A DNA stretch of 64,000 nt, taken from positions 23,870,001-23,934,000 of the forward strand of contig CM075103.1 in the NCBI GenBank assembly GCA_037576195.1, in the 5' to 3' direction. Shown piece after piece: positions 11,542 through 20,990 of this stretch (position 1 is the stretch's first letter; every line of letters begins with the position of its first letter). Origin of the DNA: Phytoseiulus persimilis (Eukaryota > Arthropoda > Arachnida > Mesostigmata > Phytoseiidae). Made by a program: the position numbers and the translations under genes. The notes beneath the pieces were generated by a model. It saw only the letters and a program-made list of their open reading frames with translations, was not told the origin of the DNA and did not search any database.

Positions 11542-12855
11542 TGTTGGGACGCTAACCAAAGTCTATGGAATCCAACCGTCCCACAGACCGGAGATGACGT
11601 CAGACTAACCGACAGCCAATGACACCATTCGGAGAGACCCAACATGAGGCTCTCTCCAGCCAACGCCCTACTACATAGCCTATGCCAAGCAAATAAACCG
11701 CAGTTTACGGCTCGTACTTGACGAGTTCCAACTAGTGTCATCATTCTCCCTATCATCCAATTCTGTGCCTTTCACCAACGGGCACAACAGTGGCGACGAA
11801 GAAACTCGAACCTACCATCTCGAACAAGTACAAGAAGAACGGTGAGCACATCGACAATGGCTTTCAATGCTGAAGATGTCAAACAAATCGTTCAAGCTGC
11901 TGTCCAAGAAGCACTCCAAGCTGCTCCGACAAGGAGTGCCGCAACAGCCCATACCACCATGGATCACTTGAACTCAAAGATTCCTCGATTCTCGTACAAC
12001 GAAGAACACAACAGCACCTTCGAAAAATGGTACAAGCGCTACGAACCAATACTCAACTCGGAAGGAGGTGCCATCGCTCAGATCGACAAAACTCGTTTTA
12101 TCGTGAGTAAACTCAATACCAACGAGTATAACACGTTTGTCAACTACATCAAGCCTAGAACGATACCAGATCCGAAACCCAGGGAAGTTATCGAACAACT
12201 GATGAAATTGTTCTCAACTTCCACAAGCCTGTTCAAAAGGAGAATGAAATCTCTAAGCGTCAGACGATCAGGTCGTTCTCTAAAAGAATTAACAGGACTC
12301 ATCAACGAAGTCACTGAAGACGCTGAATGGGGCGGCACATCACTCGACGAGATGAAACAGTACATCCTGATGCTCTCACTGATGAACTCAGAAGACAACG
12401 ACATCAGAGCAAGAGCTGCGAGACTCATGGAAGAAGAAGGAGATTTCACTTTTCCAGAGATCATGGACGATCTCGAACACTTTGAGCAACTCAAAAACGA
12501 CTTGAATCAAACACAGCACAACCGGTTCAACGTCAACAGGATTCAACACAATCCACAAACTTCAAACGTCCGACAAGAACAGAGTAACTACAAGTGCTAC
12601 AGATGCAACGGAAATCATCAACACGCAACTTGCAAGTACAAAACTGCAGTCTGCACATACTGCAAAAAGGGAGGACACATTGCTCCCGCATGCAAAACAA
12701 AGCAAAGGGACACCAACTCAGCGAACAACAGGTCAGTTCGACAAATTCAACTACAAAACAACAACAACCGAATTTCAAGAACAGTTATCATCAACGATAA
12801 GCCATTCACACTAACGCTAGACACTGGAGCAGAAGTAACTCTCATTTGCAAGAGA
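11542..12855 (+). mobile_element. Ty3/Gypsy retrotransposon, 3'-truncated
   Basis: A 5' LTR of 248 bp (11542-11789) starts TGTTG and ends CAACA. It contains AATAAA near 11690 and is followed after one base by a primer-binding-like TGGCGACGAAGAAAC at 11791. Gag and the first residues of protease follow. The element stops inside the protease, where a 45-bp minisatellite array begins (about 12856). Reverse transcriptase, RNase H, integrase and the 3' LTR are absent from the window, so it cannot move by itself. Confidence 0.85.
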
Positions 12856-12867
12856 ATCTGGAAGTAA
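11857..12867 (+). CDS. gag: Gypsy Gag with start of protease (truncated)
   Basis: ATG at 11857, with an in-frame GTG 15 bp earlier. About 333 residues of genuine Gag-protease are followed by a few codons contributed by the minisatellite, then TAA. The N-terminal half is an alpha-helical capsid-like region (IPRFSYNEEHNSTFEKWYKR). Residues about 245-280 carry two zinc knuckles (CYRCNGNHQHATC, CTYCKKGGHIAPAC) for RNA packaging. The aspartic protease opens with the catalytic LDTGAEVTLI near residue 321 and is then cut. A normal Gypsy polyprotein would continue for over 1000 residues. Confidence 0.85.
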   Translation: MAFNAEDVKQIVQAAVQEALQAAPTRSAATAHTTMDHLNSKIPRFSYNEEHNSTFEKWYKRYEPILNSEGGAIAQIDKTRFIVSKLNTNEYNTFVNYIKPRTIPDPKPREVIEQLMKLFSTSTSLFKRRMKSLSVRRSGRSLKELTGLINEVTEDAEWGGTSLDEMKQYILMLSLMNSEDNDIRARAARLMEEEGDFTFPEIMDDLEHFEQLKNDLNQTQHNRFNVNRIQHNPQTSNVRQEQSNYKCYRCNGNHQHATCKYKTAVCTYCKKGGHIAPACKTKQRDTNSANNRSVRQIQLQNNNNRISRTVIINDKPFTLTLDTGAEVTLICKRIWK

Positions 12868-13782
12868 TGCTCAGATTGGTCTCGGAATCACCCCTCCAGA
12901 GTTGGAAAGTAATGCTCAGATTGGTCTCGGAATCACCCCTCCAGAGTTGGAAAGTAATGCTCAGATTGGTCTCGGAATCACCCCTCCAGAGTTGGAAAGT
13001 AATGCTCAGATTGGTCTCGGAATCACCCCTCCAGAGTTGGAAAGTAATGGTCAGATTGGTCTCGAAATCCCCCCTCCAGAGTTGGGAAGTAATGCTCAGA
13101 TTGGTCTCGGAATCACCCCTCCAGACTTGGAAAGTAATGGTCAGATCGGTTCCGGAATCACCCCCACCGCCCGCAATGGGATTTGCGAGGCGATAGGGAG
13201 TGTTTTGAAGCAATACCGAAAGGTGATTCCGGGACACTTCTGAGGGCTGGCTGAGAGGTTCAGCCGGAAAACAAAAAAAGATTGGTCTCGGAATCACCCC
13301 TCCAGAGTTGGAAAGTAATGGTCAGATTGGTCTCGGAATCACCCCTCAAGAGTTGGAAAGTAATGCTCAGATTGGTCTCGGAATCACCCCTCCAGAGTTG
13401 GAAAGTAATGCTCAGATTGGTCTCGAAATCACCCCTCCAGAGTTGGGAAGTAATGCTCAGATTGGTCTCGGAATCACCCCTCCAGAGTTGGGAAGTGATG
13501 GTCAGATCGGTTCCGGAATCACCCCTCCACGTTTTGAAAAGTATGGTCAGATTGGTTCTAGAATCACCCCCCCACGTTTTGAAAAGTATGGTCAGATTGG
13601 TTCTAGAATCACCCCTCCAGCTTCTGAAAAGTATAGTCAGACTCGTACCGGAATCACCTCTCCAGACTCGGGAGAGTATGTTCAGATTGGTCCCAGAATC
13701 ACCTTCATGTCTTTCAGAAAAAGTGCGGACAAACTGACAGACTGACAAACTGACAGACTAAGCCGATTATATATAGTAAGGA
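12856..13782 (+). repeat. 45-bp minisatellite array, plus orientation
   Basis: About 6 units (12856-13156) and about 9 units (13283-13705) of a 45-bp unit read as CAGATTGGTCTCGGAATCAC / CCCTCCAGAGTTGGAAAGTA / ATGCT. A truncated SINE splits the array. The last units are diverged (CTTCTGAAAAGTATAGTCAG, ACTCGTACCGGAATCACC). They lead to a conserved end block (GTGCGGACAAACTGACAG ... GATTATATATAGTAAGGA) shared with the element at 59631-60113. Several frames are open because 45 is divisible by 3; I do not regard it as a protein gene. Confidence 0.95.
13157..13282 (+). mobile_element. 5'-truncated SINE copy inside the minisatellite
   Basis: Matches the last 110 bp of the SINE at 8681-8951 (CACCGCCCGCAATGGGATTT through the GGCTGA/TCAGCC hairpin). 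It ends in a longer A-rich tail (GGAAAACAAAAAAAG). The tRNA-like head is missing. Target duplication cannot be judged because both flanks are repeat units. Confidence 0.8.
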
Positions 13783-14508
13783 AACTTGTGTTGACCCAAA
13801 ACCGTACAACATGCCGATACGCAGGTAGTAGAGGTATGGGTCGATATATCCTGTATGTCAAAACCCTATCTGCATGTACACGACTATATTGAGCCGGTCC
13901 TGCACTTTTCATATGCCTGCCGACAAATTCCATTCCGGTATCCGCTCGCGGGATCACTTCATAGAATGGCGCGGTATTATCAATCCATCGTGTGTACCAG
14001 TGCCGAGCATAAACAGACCTGAAACACAATGAATCGATCAGCTTGATCGTAGGTTTGGATTACACGCGGGATATGTGAATACTAAAAAACATTCTGATTA
14101 CGAATACTCACAGGACATGGTTGCGTATTGTTCCACTCAGCTCCTTTGTATTCGATCGGACTATGCGGCGGTTTGCTCGAGCTTCGTCTTGGTAGTCCAT
14201 CTCCGCGAGTACTTCCCTCAGAAAAGTGTCACTTCGTTCTTCCGTAGTCATTGGACTAGATGAATTGTTTGAAGATCATTTTAGTTTTACAGAGTTGTAT
14301 GCTGAATTATGATGATGCCAGTCCTTGTCGCAAAAGACTACGATGCTTACACTGATTCTGATATCTGTGACACTCCGATGATCACTCCTATACGAGAAAG
14401 CATCGAACGCTTGTGTACAGAGACAAACTTCATGTTGCTCGACATGTACATCACCTACATGGTCTACCTATGGTTAGGTTAGGTCAGGTTAGTATCCGAC
14501 ATATATAT
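13783..14508. other. Unassigned stretch with short TTAGG-like run
   Basis: No gene recognised. 14471-14491 reads GGTTAGGTTAGGTCAGGTTAG, a few imperfect copies of the arthropod telomere motif TTAGG, directly before a TA-rich insertion site. Confidence 0.4.
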
Positions 14509-15406
14509 ACAGGGTGTGTCCTCTAAGCTGCAACATTTTCGTGGCCTTTCTGTTTTGGGCTGTATTTCGGTCAAATTTTATCCGATGTGGGAATTTAATT
14601 TTTTGATCGAAAGCTCTTGAAGAGACGCATCTTTTCGCTCCATTATTTTTGATCATCAGATCAGTGTTGAGTTATCCAGAGGCTGTCGAAGTTTTCCTCA
14701 ATTCAATCCATGGTCCCTGAAAGAACTAACCAGGAAATCGCCGATTCTCAACCGATTTCACTGATGGCAAAAGTTTCTTATTTTGAGCCAAACTACCCGG
14801 AAACGAAGTCACCGAGTCGATCCGATAACTTTTTTTTTCCACCTCAAAAGTCACTGGGCGCTCATCCCATGCCTTTTGAGGTGGAAAAAAAAAGTTATCG
14901 GATTGACTCGGTGACTTCGTTTCCGGGTAGTTTGGCTCAAAATAAGAAACTTTTGCCATCAGTGAAATTTCCGAAATCGGCTTCCCTGAGGAGTTACAGG
15001 CAGTTCTTTACTGGAGGGGTCGGCAGGGGGTCCGGGAGGCTCAATTTTGGGGTATCTCGTATTGAATACCGTTCCTCCGGTTCGCAACCGATCCGCGCGT
15101 TCTTGCGAGCGTTTTGTAGCTGGGTTCGAGGGGAATCTTTCCGTTTTTTGATTTCCGAAATCGGTTGAGAATCGGCGATTTCCTGGTTAGTTCTTTCAGG
15201 GACCATGGATTGAATTGAGGAAAACTTCGACAGCCTCTGGAAAACTCAACACTGATCTGATGATCAAAAATAATGGAGCGAAAAGATGCGTCTCTTCAAG
15301 AGCTTTCGATCAAGAGAAAAATTCCCACATCGGATAAAATTTGACCGAAATACAGCCCAAAACAGAAAGGCCACGAAAATGTTGCAGCTTAGAGGACACA
15401 CCCTGT
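14509..15406. mobile_element. Double foldback MITE (outer arms about 250 bp)
   Basis: The ends are ACAGGGTGTGTCCTCTAAGC and its inverse, flanked on both sides by TATATATA, so a TA target duplication is likely. The left arm (14509-14760) and right arm (15154-15406) are inverted copies differing at only a few sites. Between them lies a second near-perfect palindrome (14755-14850 with 14873-14968, 22-bp loop) and about 185 bp of non-palindromic DNA. No transposase is encoded. TA flanks and CAGGG ends are compatible with a Tc1/mariner-type source, which is inference. Confidence 0.85.
14755..14968. repeat. Inner 96-bp hairpin of the foldback element
   Basis: Arms 14755-14850 and 14873-14968 are near-perfect inverse copies (ATTTCACTGATGGCAAAAGT ... 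CACCTCAAAAG). They are separated by a 22-bp loop with a TCACTGGGCGCTCATCCCAT core. The hairpin sits just inside the outer left arm. Confidence 0.9.
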
Positions 15407-15469
15407 ATATATATAACAACTACATATGTATCAACTCTGACATCACATGACGTCATCTCAACCACCTTA

Positions 15470-15890
15470 GCTCAGCCAAGGGGGGGACTAATTTTGAGCC
15501 TAATTCGATACCTGACCCGCGCGAACTCGCTCCGCTCGCTCGCAGATGACTCATGGGGAGAGACTAATTTCCACAGGGGGGCTTAGCCTAAGGCTGTGAC
15601 TAACTTCCACAGGCTATCTTAGCCTAAGGGCAATACTGATTTTCACAGGCCACCCTAGCCTAAGGGCAAGACTAATTTGCACAGGCAACCTTACCCTAAG
15701 ACTAATTTCCACAGGCCACCTTAGCCTAAGGACTTTCACAGGCAACCTTAGCCTAAGGACTTCCACAGGCCACCTTAGCCTAAGGACTTCCACAGGCTAC
15801 CCTAGCCTAAGACTAACTTCCACAGGCTACCTTAGGCTAAGGGCAAGAGTAACTTGACACAGTCTTGATTTACACAGGCAACGTTATCCT
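15470..15890 (+). repeat. Degenerate tandem repeat carrying CCTTAGCCTAAGG palindromes
   Basis: About ten units of roughly 26-36 bp, each with ACTTCCACAGGC and the 13-bp near-palindrome CCTTAGCCTAAGG. Related units recur at 20815-20870 and 21005-21350 and more weakly near 26020-26190, always beside TE-X copies. They are probably part of that element. Confidence 0.75.
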
Positions 15891-17300
15891 CAGACTACCT
15901 AGCCCCGCCCAAAAGTCCTTTTACCAAGCGACCTCAAACAGAGGGCAACTTGTGAACATGTGCTCTTGACCCCCCTTACAAGGAAACCCCGACCGCAGCG
16001 AGGGCCATGTCTGACCTTAATCCTCCTCCTTCTCCATGAATTTGCTGATCGTAGACCGCTCATGCACATGTCACGCTGATGCTTCATTTAAATGTGCATG
16101 AGGATACACAACGTGTATCTGGCAGCACAACGTGCATGTGCACTTTGCGCTATACAAGCGAGCTCCTCACTGTTCATCGTCACTTGTGTTGTTAGGTCCG
16201 AACACACAAGTCGGGAGCTTCACCTCTCACATCCCCCTCACGGACAGCTCAGCGGACCTTTTAAATTGTAAGTACCATGCACCCTAGTAGTATTACTTTG
16301 TTCACTGCTGATGGTAGCGTAAATATTCGCCTCATTTAATCTTCTTCTTCTTGAAATTTTTCCACCATCCTTAAGTGTACTCATCATTCCGTCGTCAGAT
16401 CACACTATTATATCCACATCACTCTACATCTTCATCATACTCTCATTTCATCTCTAGTGTACATCCATATTTATCTCAGATATTACTTCATCATCCTGCA
16501 CCATCTCCATCATCAACGTAAGTGCATCTTCGTTTTAAGTTCCCGTATTTCACCGTATAGTAATGTGGATGATATACCAAGTTTTTGACTATTTCTACCA
16601 TTCGTTTTCAGAAAGCAACGGCAACAGCTCACAAATTCCATCCCAACAGTCCACTTCATCGAGCCAAGCAGCCGATGAAGTGGTGAAGGAATTCTGGCAA
16701 ATCATCATACCGAATGGGACACAGGACGCACACACACACAACAACATATACGTAGCGCTCAAACAGTGTCCCGAAGTACGTCGTTTCCAACTTATTTACG
16801 AATTTCGACGTACCCACTCTGTAGCAGTTCAAACCCCATGCCGGACGCTAGAGCCACATTTCCACATACTTGTGGAATGTGCATGGCGGGTACCTGCCCG
16901 ATTGTTCGCCGAGATTCTATAGCATCGTGGACTACAAGTCCACTATGTGAGCTCTCGGCAATCATGGCGGCACCACTTCCGGCATGCGCGGTCTTGCACT
17001 AATGAACTCCCGGCTCCGAACATCGAGCCAAACAGACTGGAGGGACCTGAACACACGGAAACACACACACACACACGGCGACCGCCCTGGTGTCGAAGAG
17101 CAAGTCACTCCTCGACATCAGGACGCACACACTCAAACACAAGACAGTGACATTCTTCTATGGGCCATTTCGGTGAGCCCATCGTTGAGGTCCTGTCTTG
17201 TTACACTAGAAACACATCACTTCGATACATACACTAGGAACGCGGCCAATTGGAATTCGTATCTATACTATCTGTACACACGCCCCACCACAGACATTCG

Positions 17301-17663
17301 AAAGGGTCTCGGCCATTAAGGCTGGGCCATCGGCCCCGCGGATTTTGCACTACTCCACACAAAACTTGGTCAACTTAAAAGGCTCATATCTCGGCTCCCA
17401 GATGGGTTACAGCGCCGATCGAGTTATTTTTGGAAAGCTGAAGAAGAGAGCTATCGGATAGCATGCATGCCGTTTGGATCGAAGATTGATGAATACCTTT
17501 AAAATCGATGATTTCAAGACCGATGCGAAAATAGATAGCGTCGAGTGCGCACTCTGGAGTGGAGCTGAATCGAAAGGTCACTGAGAGTCGAAGGTTTTGC
17601 AAAAAAAAAATCCAAAAAAAAAGAGGCGCTTTTTTTTTTTTCGCCGAAAATATTTTTTTCCTC
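17301..17663 (+). repeat. Left terminal inverted repeat of the SWIM-DDE transposon
   Basis: Inverse of 20040-20389: CCCCGCGGATTTTGCACTAC, CTCATATCTCGGCTCCCAG, then poly-A and poly-T runs. Transposase would bind such ends. Confidence 0.9.
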
Positions 17664-17947
17664 TGGTCTGCCCTCCAATTTTTTTTTGGACCCTCCCCCC
17701 TCCCTGAGCTCTCTAGTGATGAAGTCGGAGCTCAAAACATGCATACATGTTAGGCTCGAGCACCCGCGCATAGCTCACCGCCCTGGAGCAACGACTGGAA
17801 GCAAATGCATCCATCGGCGCCGGGAGTCGAATTCCAAGAACAGGAGCCACAAACATTGTTTCTGAGAATCTTGCCGAGTACCGCGTGGCGACCGCTCAAA
17901 GAATCAGTGTTCCTATAGAAAACCTAGTTTTCCGGTTTCATTCTACG

Positions 17948-19975
17948 ATGTTTGTACATTGTGCTGTTTGTAGGAGGGATCTCCATAAGTTGGGTCGAAG
18001 ATCGAAGACGGTGAGATCGCAGGAAGATGCCGATCGTTACACGGCGTACCACGGGAAGCCGGTCGCCGTGAACGATGTTCTTTGCTACCGTTGTGAATAC
18101 ATCAGAAGACCGCGACATGAAGAAGCTGTGGAAGAAGGTGGCGCAGCTGGTGGAGTTTTCATCCCAGAAGGTGAGCAATCATCAGGAGATGGAGAAGGGT
18201 TTGATTTCGAAATGGCCCTCCCACAGCGAGACCATCTAGAAGTCAGTATTCCACGAACATCGTCCACTCACCGACGGTGCATCGTGTGCTCACAAACAAG
18301 CGGACTTCATCTCATGAACTTGAGCGAACGATGCAGAGTCTACAACGAAGCTAACATCTATATACCGGACGGAAGCCGGACATGCTTCGCACACAGAATT
18401 GAGAACATCGAAGACATCCGCGCTGTTCCCATCTATTCTCAATATACATCGATTACCCTCGAAGAATTGAAGCAGCTATTCCGCGGCAATCCGGGCACGA
18501 CGTTGTACGAGCGGATAGGATGCTTAGATCTCTCGGAAATCCAGTGCAGGAATCTCACTGGTTTCTGCCGTGATAACTTCCTCGAACTGAGGCGTTGCCT
18601 GGATACGCTCAGAACTAGCAGATCCCGAAACGTGAATCAAGCTCTCTTCATTTTCCTGAACAAGCTACGGACGGGAAACTCCAACGATGTGATTGCGAGC
18701 ATGCTCGACCTAGAGAGCGCTCGATTCGTCTCGCGTTGCTTCACGAGTGTCTTGGAGGCGTTTGAGCGCAGCGTCCTGAATCACTCCGGTCCTACATCCC
18801 TCACTCGTCAAACACTGCTCGAAAACACTACGATGGCTGCGAAGCGGCTTCTAGCGCTCGGCGAGGATCAACTTGCTCTTGTTCTAGATGGGACTTACAT
18901 CCGTCACCAGAAGAGCAGTAACAACGCCTACCAGCGACGGGCTTACTCAGGACAGAAGAAACAGCCCTTGTGCAAGCCGTTCACCATATGTACAACTAAT
19001 GGACTAATTGTCGACTTCGCTGGACCGTTCTCTGGAAGAGAAAACGACGCCACAATCGTCAAGCAAGTTTTACAAGATCAGAATCCCCTGGCTCTTCTGA
19101 GGCGAAATGATGTGCTCATTGTCGATCGTGGCTTTCGGGATGCTGTGACACACATGCTTGAGCTGGGCTTCAACGTATTGATGCCCGCGATGAAAGGCAA
19201 GAGAAAACAGCTTCCGTGCGATGAAGCCAATTTTTCACGCCGAGTAACGAAGCTCCGTTGGATTGTCGAGGCGGTGCGTGGTCGCGTTGCTCAGCGATAT
19301 AAAATGCTGCACCACACGGTCGACAATAGATTCCTACCGAAAGTCCGTTCGCTTTGCCGAGTTGTGGGTTACCTGGAGAACCGATTTGGCCAGCGATCGT
19401 GGGGGAAGAGTAACATGTCCTCCGAGATCATCGATCACATGGTGCGACGCCAGGCCTTCCAAAATGATCTCGGAGAGGAAGTCCTCCGCGCAGGCTGGAA
19501 TCGCAGACCGACAGCTCTTGAGAAAATTTCCTCCACAGAGCTCACTGACTTCCCGAAGCTGACGAGAGACCATCTACTGCTTCTGACTTCAGGGCCATAC
19601 CAAATCAATTTGGCCCTATCCTACTTGGCGGAAGCGATGGACGCCGAAAACAACGTCAACATGACGTTCATCAAAGAAGCACCGACCATCGTCCGTCTCG
19701 AAATCAGGTCGCGTCACAGGGAACGCACAACTTATCGGGTCTACATCGACTACGTGCCCGGGAGGGACAGCGTAGACGGAATCCGACGCTACTGGTGTGA
19801 GTGCCCCAACGGAGCCCGAACAGTCGGCTGCTGTTCGCACGTTGCGGCCTCTGTCTTCTACCTAGCCCATGCTAGGTACCTCCCATCACTTCTGCGCCCA
19901 GCGGAAGCCTTGACCGATCTCTTCATACCCTCAGAGGGAGAGACAGGCTCAGAAGAGAGTGATGCCGGCGAATAA
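17948..19975 (+). CDS. DDE transposase with C-terminal SWIM zinc finger
   Basis: 675 residues. The ATG at 17948 is preferred because the in-frame upstream codon at 17885 is GTG. The N-terminus has CxxC pairs (CAVCRRDL, CYRCEYIRR) and a second C/H-rich region (HRRCIVCSQTSGLHL ... CFAHRIE), probably DNA-binding zinc folds. The central catalytic core resembles DDE_Tnp_4: VLDGTYIR (D about 314), PFSGRENDA, IVDRGFRD (D about 393), WIVEAVRGR (E about 441). Residues about 614-640 form a SWIM finger (YWCECPNGARTVGCCSHVAA). The tail is acidic. No frameshift or stop is present, so the enzyme may be functional. A C-terminal relative is at 54187-54645. Confidence 0.85.
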   Translation: MFVHCAVCRRDLHKLGRRSKTVRSQEDADRYTAYHGKPVAVNDVLCYRCEYIRRPRHEEAVEEGGAAGGVFIPEGEQSSGDGEGFDFEMALPQRDHLEVSIPRTSSTHRRCIVCSQTSGLHLMNLSERCRVYNEANIYIPDGSRTCFAHRIENIEDIRAVPIYSQYTSITLEELKQLFRGNPGTTLYERIGCLDLSEIQCRNLTGFCRDNFLELRRCLDTLRTSRSRNVNQALFIFLNKLRTGNSNDVIASMLDLESARFVSRCFTSVLEAFERSVLNHSGPTSLTRQTLLENTTMAAKRLLALGEDQLALVLDGTYIRHQKSSNNAYQRRAYSGQKKQPLCKPFTICTTNGLIVDFAGPFSGRENDATIVKQVLQDQNPLALLRRNDVLIVDRGFRDAVTHMLELGFNVLMPAMKGKRKQLPCDEANFSRRVTKLRWIVEAVRGRVAQRYKMLHHTVDNRFLPKVRSLCRVVGYLENRFGQRSWGKSNMSSEIIDHMVRRQAFQNDLGEEVLRAGWNRRPTALEKISSTELTDFPKLTRDHLLLLTSGPYQINLALSYLAEAMDAENNVNMTFIKEAPTIVRLEIRSRHRERTTYRVYIDYVPGRDSVDGIRRYWCECPNGARTVGCCSHVAASVFYLAHARYLPSLLRPAEALTDLFIPSEGETGSEESDAGE

Positions 19976-20039
19976 AGATCACTTACTTTGCCGGAACCAT
20001 CACGGGCGTTTTTTTCCGGGAGGGGGGGGGGAGAGTCCA

Positions 20040-20389
20040 AGGAAAAAAATATTTTCGGCGAAAAAAAAAAAGCGCCTCTTTTTTTTTGGATTTTTTTTTT
20101 GCAAAACCTTCGACTCTCAGTGACCTTTCGATTCAGCTCAACTCCAGAGTGCGCACTCGACGCTATCTATTTTCGCATCGGTCTTGAAATCATCGATTTT
20201 AAAGGTATTCATCAATCTTCGATCCAAACGGCATGCATGCTATCCGATAGCTCTCTTCTTCAGCTTTCCAAAAATAACTCGATCGGCGCTGTAACCCATC
20301 TGGGAGCCGAGATATGAGCCTTTTAAGTTGACCAAGTTTTGTCTGGAGTAGTGCAAAATCCGCGGGGCCACTAATGGCCGAGACCCTTT
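20040..20389 (-). repeat. Right terminal inverted repeat of the SWIM-DDE transposon
   Basis: Mirror of 17301-17663, ending GGCCACTAATGGCCGAGACC then CTTT at 20389. Confidence 0.9.
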
Positions 20390-20990
20390 GATGAAAACAG
20401 CAAACATGACACAAAGTATATGGATCCGTACACAAAACTCTCAGCCCACCACCGACTTCAGTCAGGTACACACACAGTCAGATATCGCAACACCACACAC
20501 CACGTCCAGTGTCCCATATCGTGCATGCTCAACAAATTCGGCCACACCATACTCTTCATCAAGTAACAGACCCACCCAACACCCATCAGATCCAAGCCGC
20601 CCAATATTCAACCAATGGTTCTCGCTTCAAAATTAAAACTCCACCGATTTGCCGTAATCACCGATTTCATCATTATTGTCATATTATCACGCCTACTATT
20701 TGTACATATTTGATAAACGATTCATCGTCACCATCATCACCATTAAATTTTTTGGTTTTCACTATCTTCCTTTTACGTTACCACAAGGCTGCGGGTAATT
20801 CTCACAGCCGTACTCCGCTTTCGGGTAAGACTAATTTCCACCGAAGACATTTGCCTAACGACGGCCGACGCGAAATAGTGGAGGCGATGCCGACCAAAGC
20901 GGCACACGATCATGAGCACTAAATTTATCCGTTTGGACTATCTTCCACCTTCCTTGACGTAAAGATGCGCCTAACACTGAAACTACTTCC

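Larger units (their letters stand above)
17301..20389 (+). mobile_element. SWIM-DDE DNA transposon, apparently complete
   Basis: 3.1 kb with long terminal inverted repeats: 17301-17663 and about 20040-20389, both starting AAAGGGTCTCGGCCATTA at the outer edge, with A/T homopolymer runs at the inner edge. One intact transposase gene (17948-19975) lies between them. It has inserted into TE-X copy 1 inside a coding frame. No clean target duplication is visible (left flank ACATTCG, right flank GATGAAA). The left end has about 13 extra bases after the first 18, so one terminus may be slightly damaged. Confidence 0.85.
15891..20990 (+). mobile_element. TE-X copy 1: unclassified spliced repeat element, split by a DDE transposon
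   Basis: Homologous blocks: 15891-17300 and 20390-20990, interrupted by the SWIM-DDE element 17301-20389. The leader (15950-16267) matches 21380-21797. A GTAAGT donor at 16268 and a TTTTCAG acceptor ending at 16611 bound a 344-bp candidate intron. The following frame includes FWQIIIP, RRTHSVAVQTPC, WRHHFRHARSCTNEL and DSDILLWAISVS, then WNSYLYYLYT. The sequence after the DDE element (MKTANMTQSIWIRTQNSQ) aligns with the C-terminus of minus-strand copy 3, which proves the interruption. No known domain is recognised. Each copy has frame breaks. Confidence 0.65.

Noticed and set aside
12856..13705. CRISPR array
   Set aside because: Units are contiguous with no unique spacers, the genome is eukaryotic, and no cas genes exist.
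14471..14491. Telomere array (TTAGG)
   Set aside because: Only about 20 bp of imperfect units next to a MITE; too short to mean a telomere or fusion point.
15470..15890. Telomere-like or satellite DNA
   Set aside because: Unit length varies and similar blocks flank the other TE-X copies, so it is better treated as part of that element.
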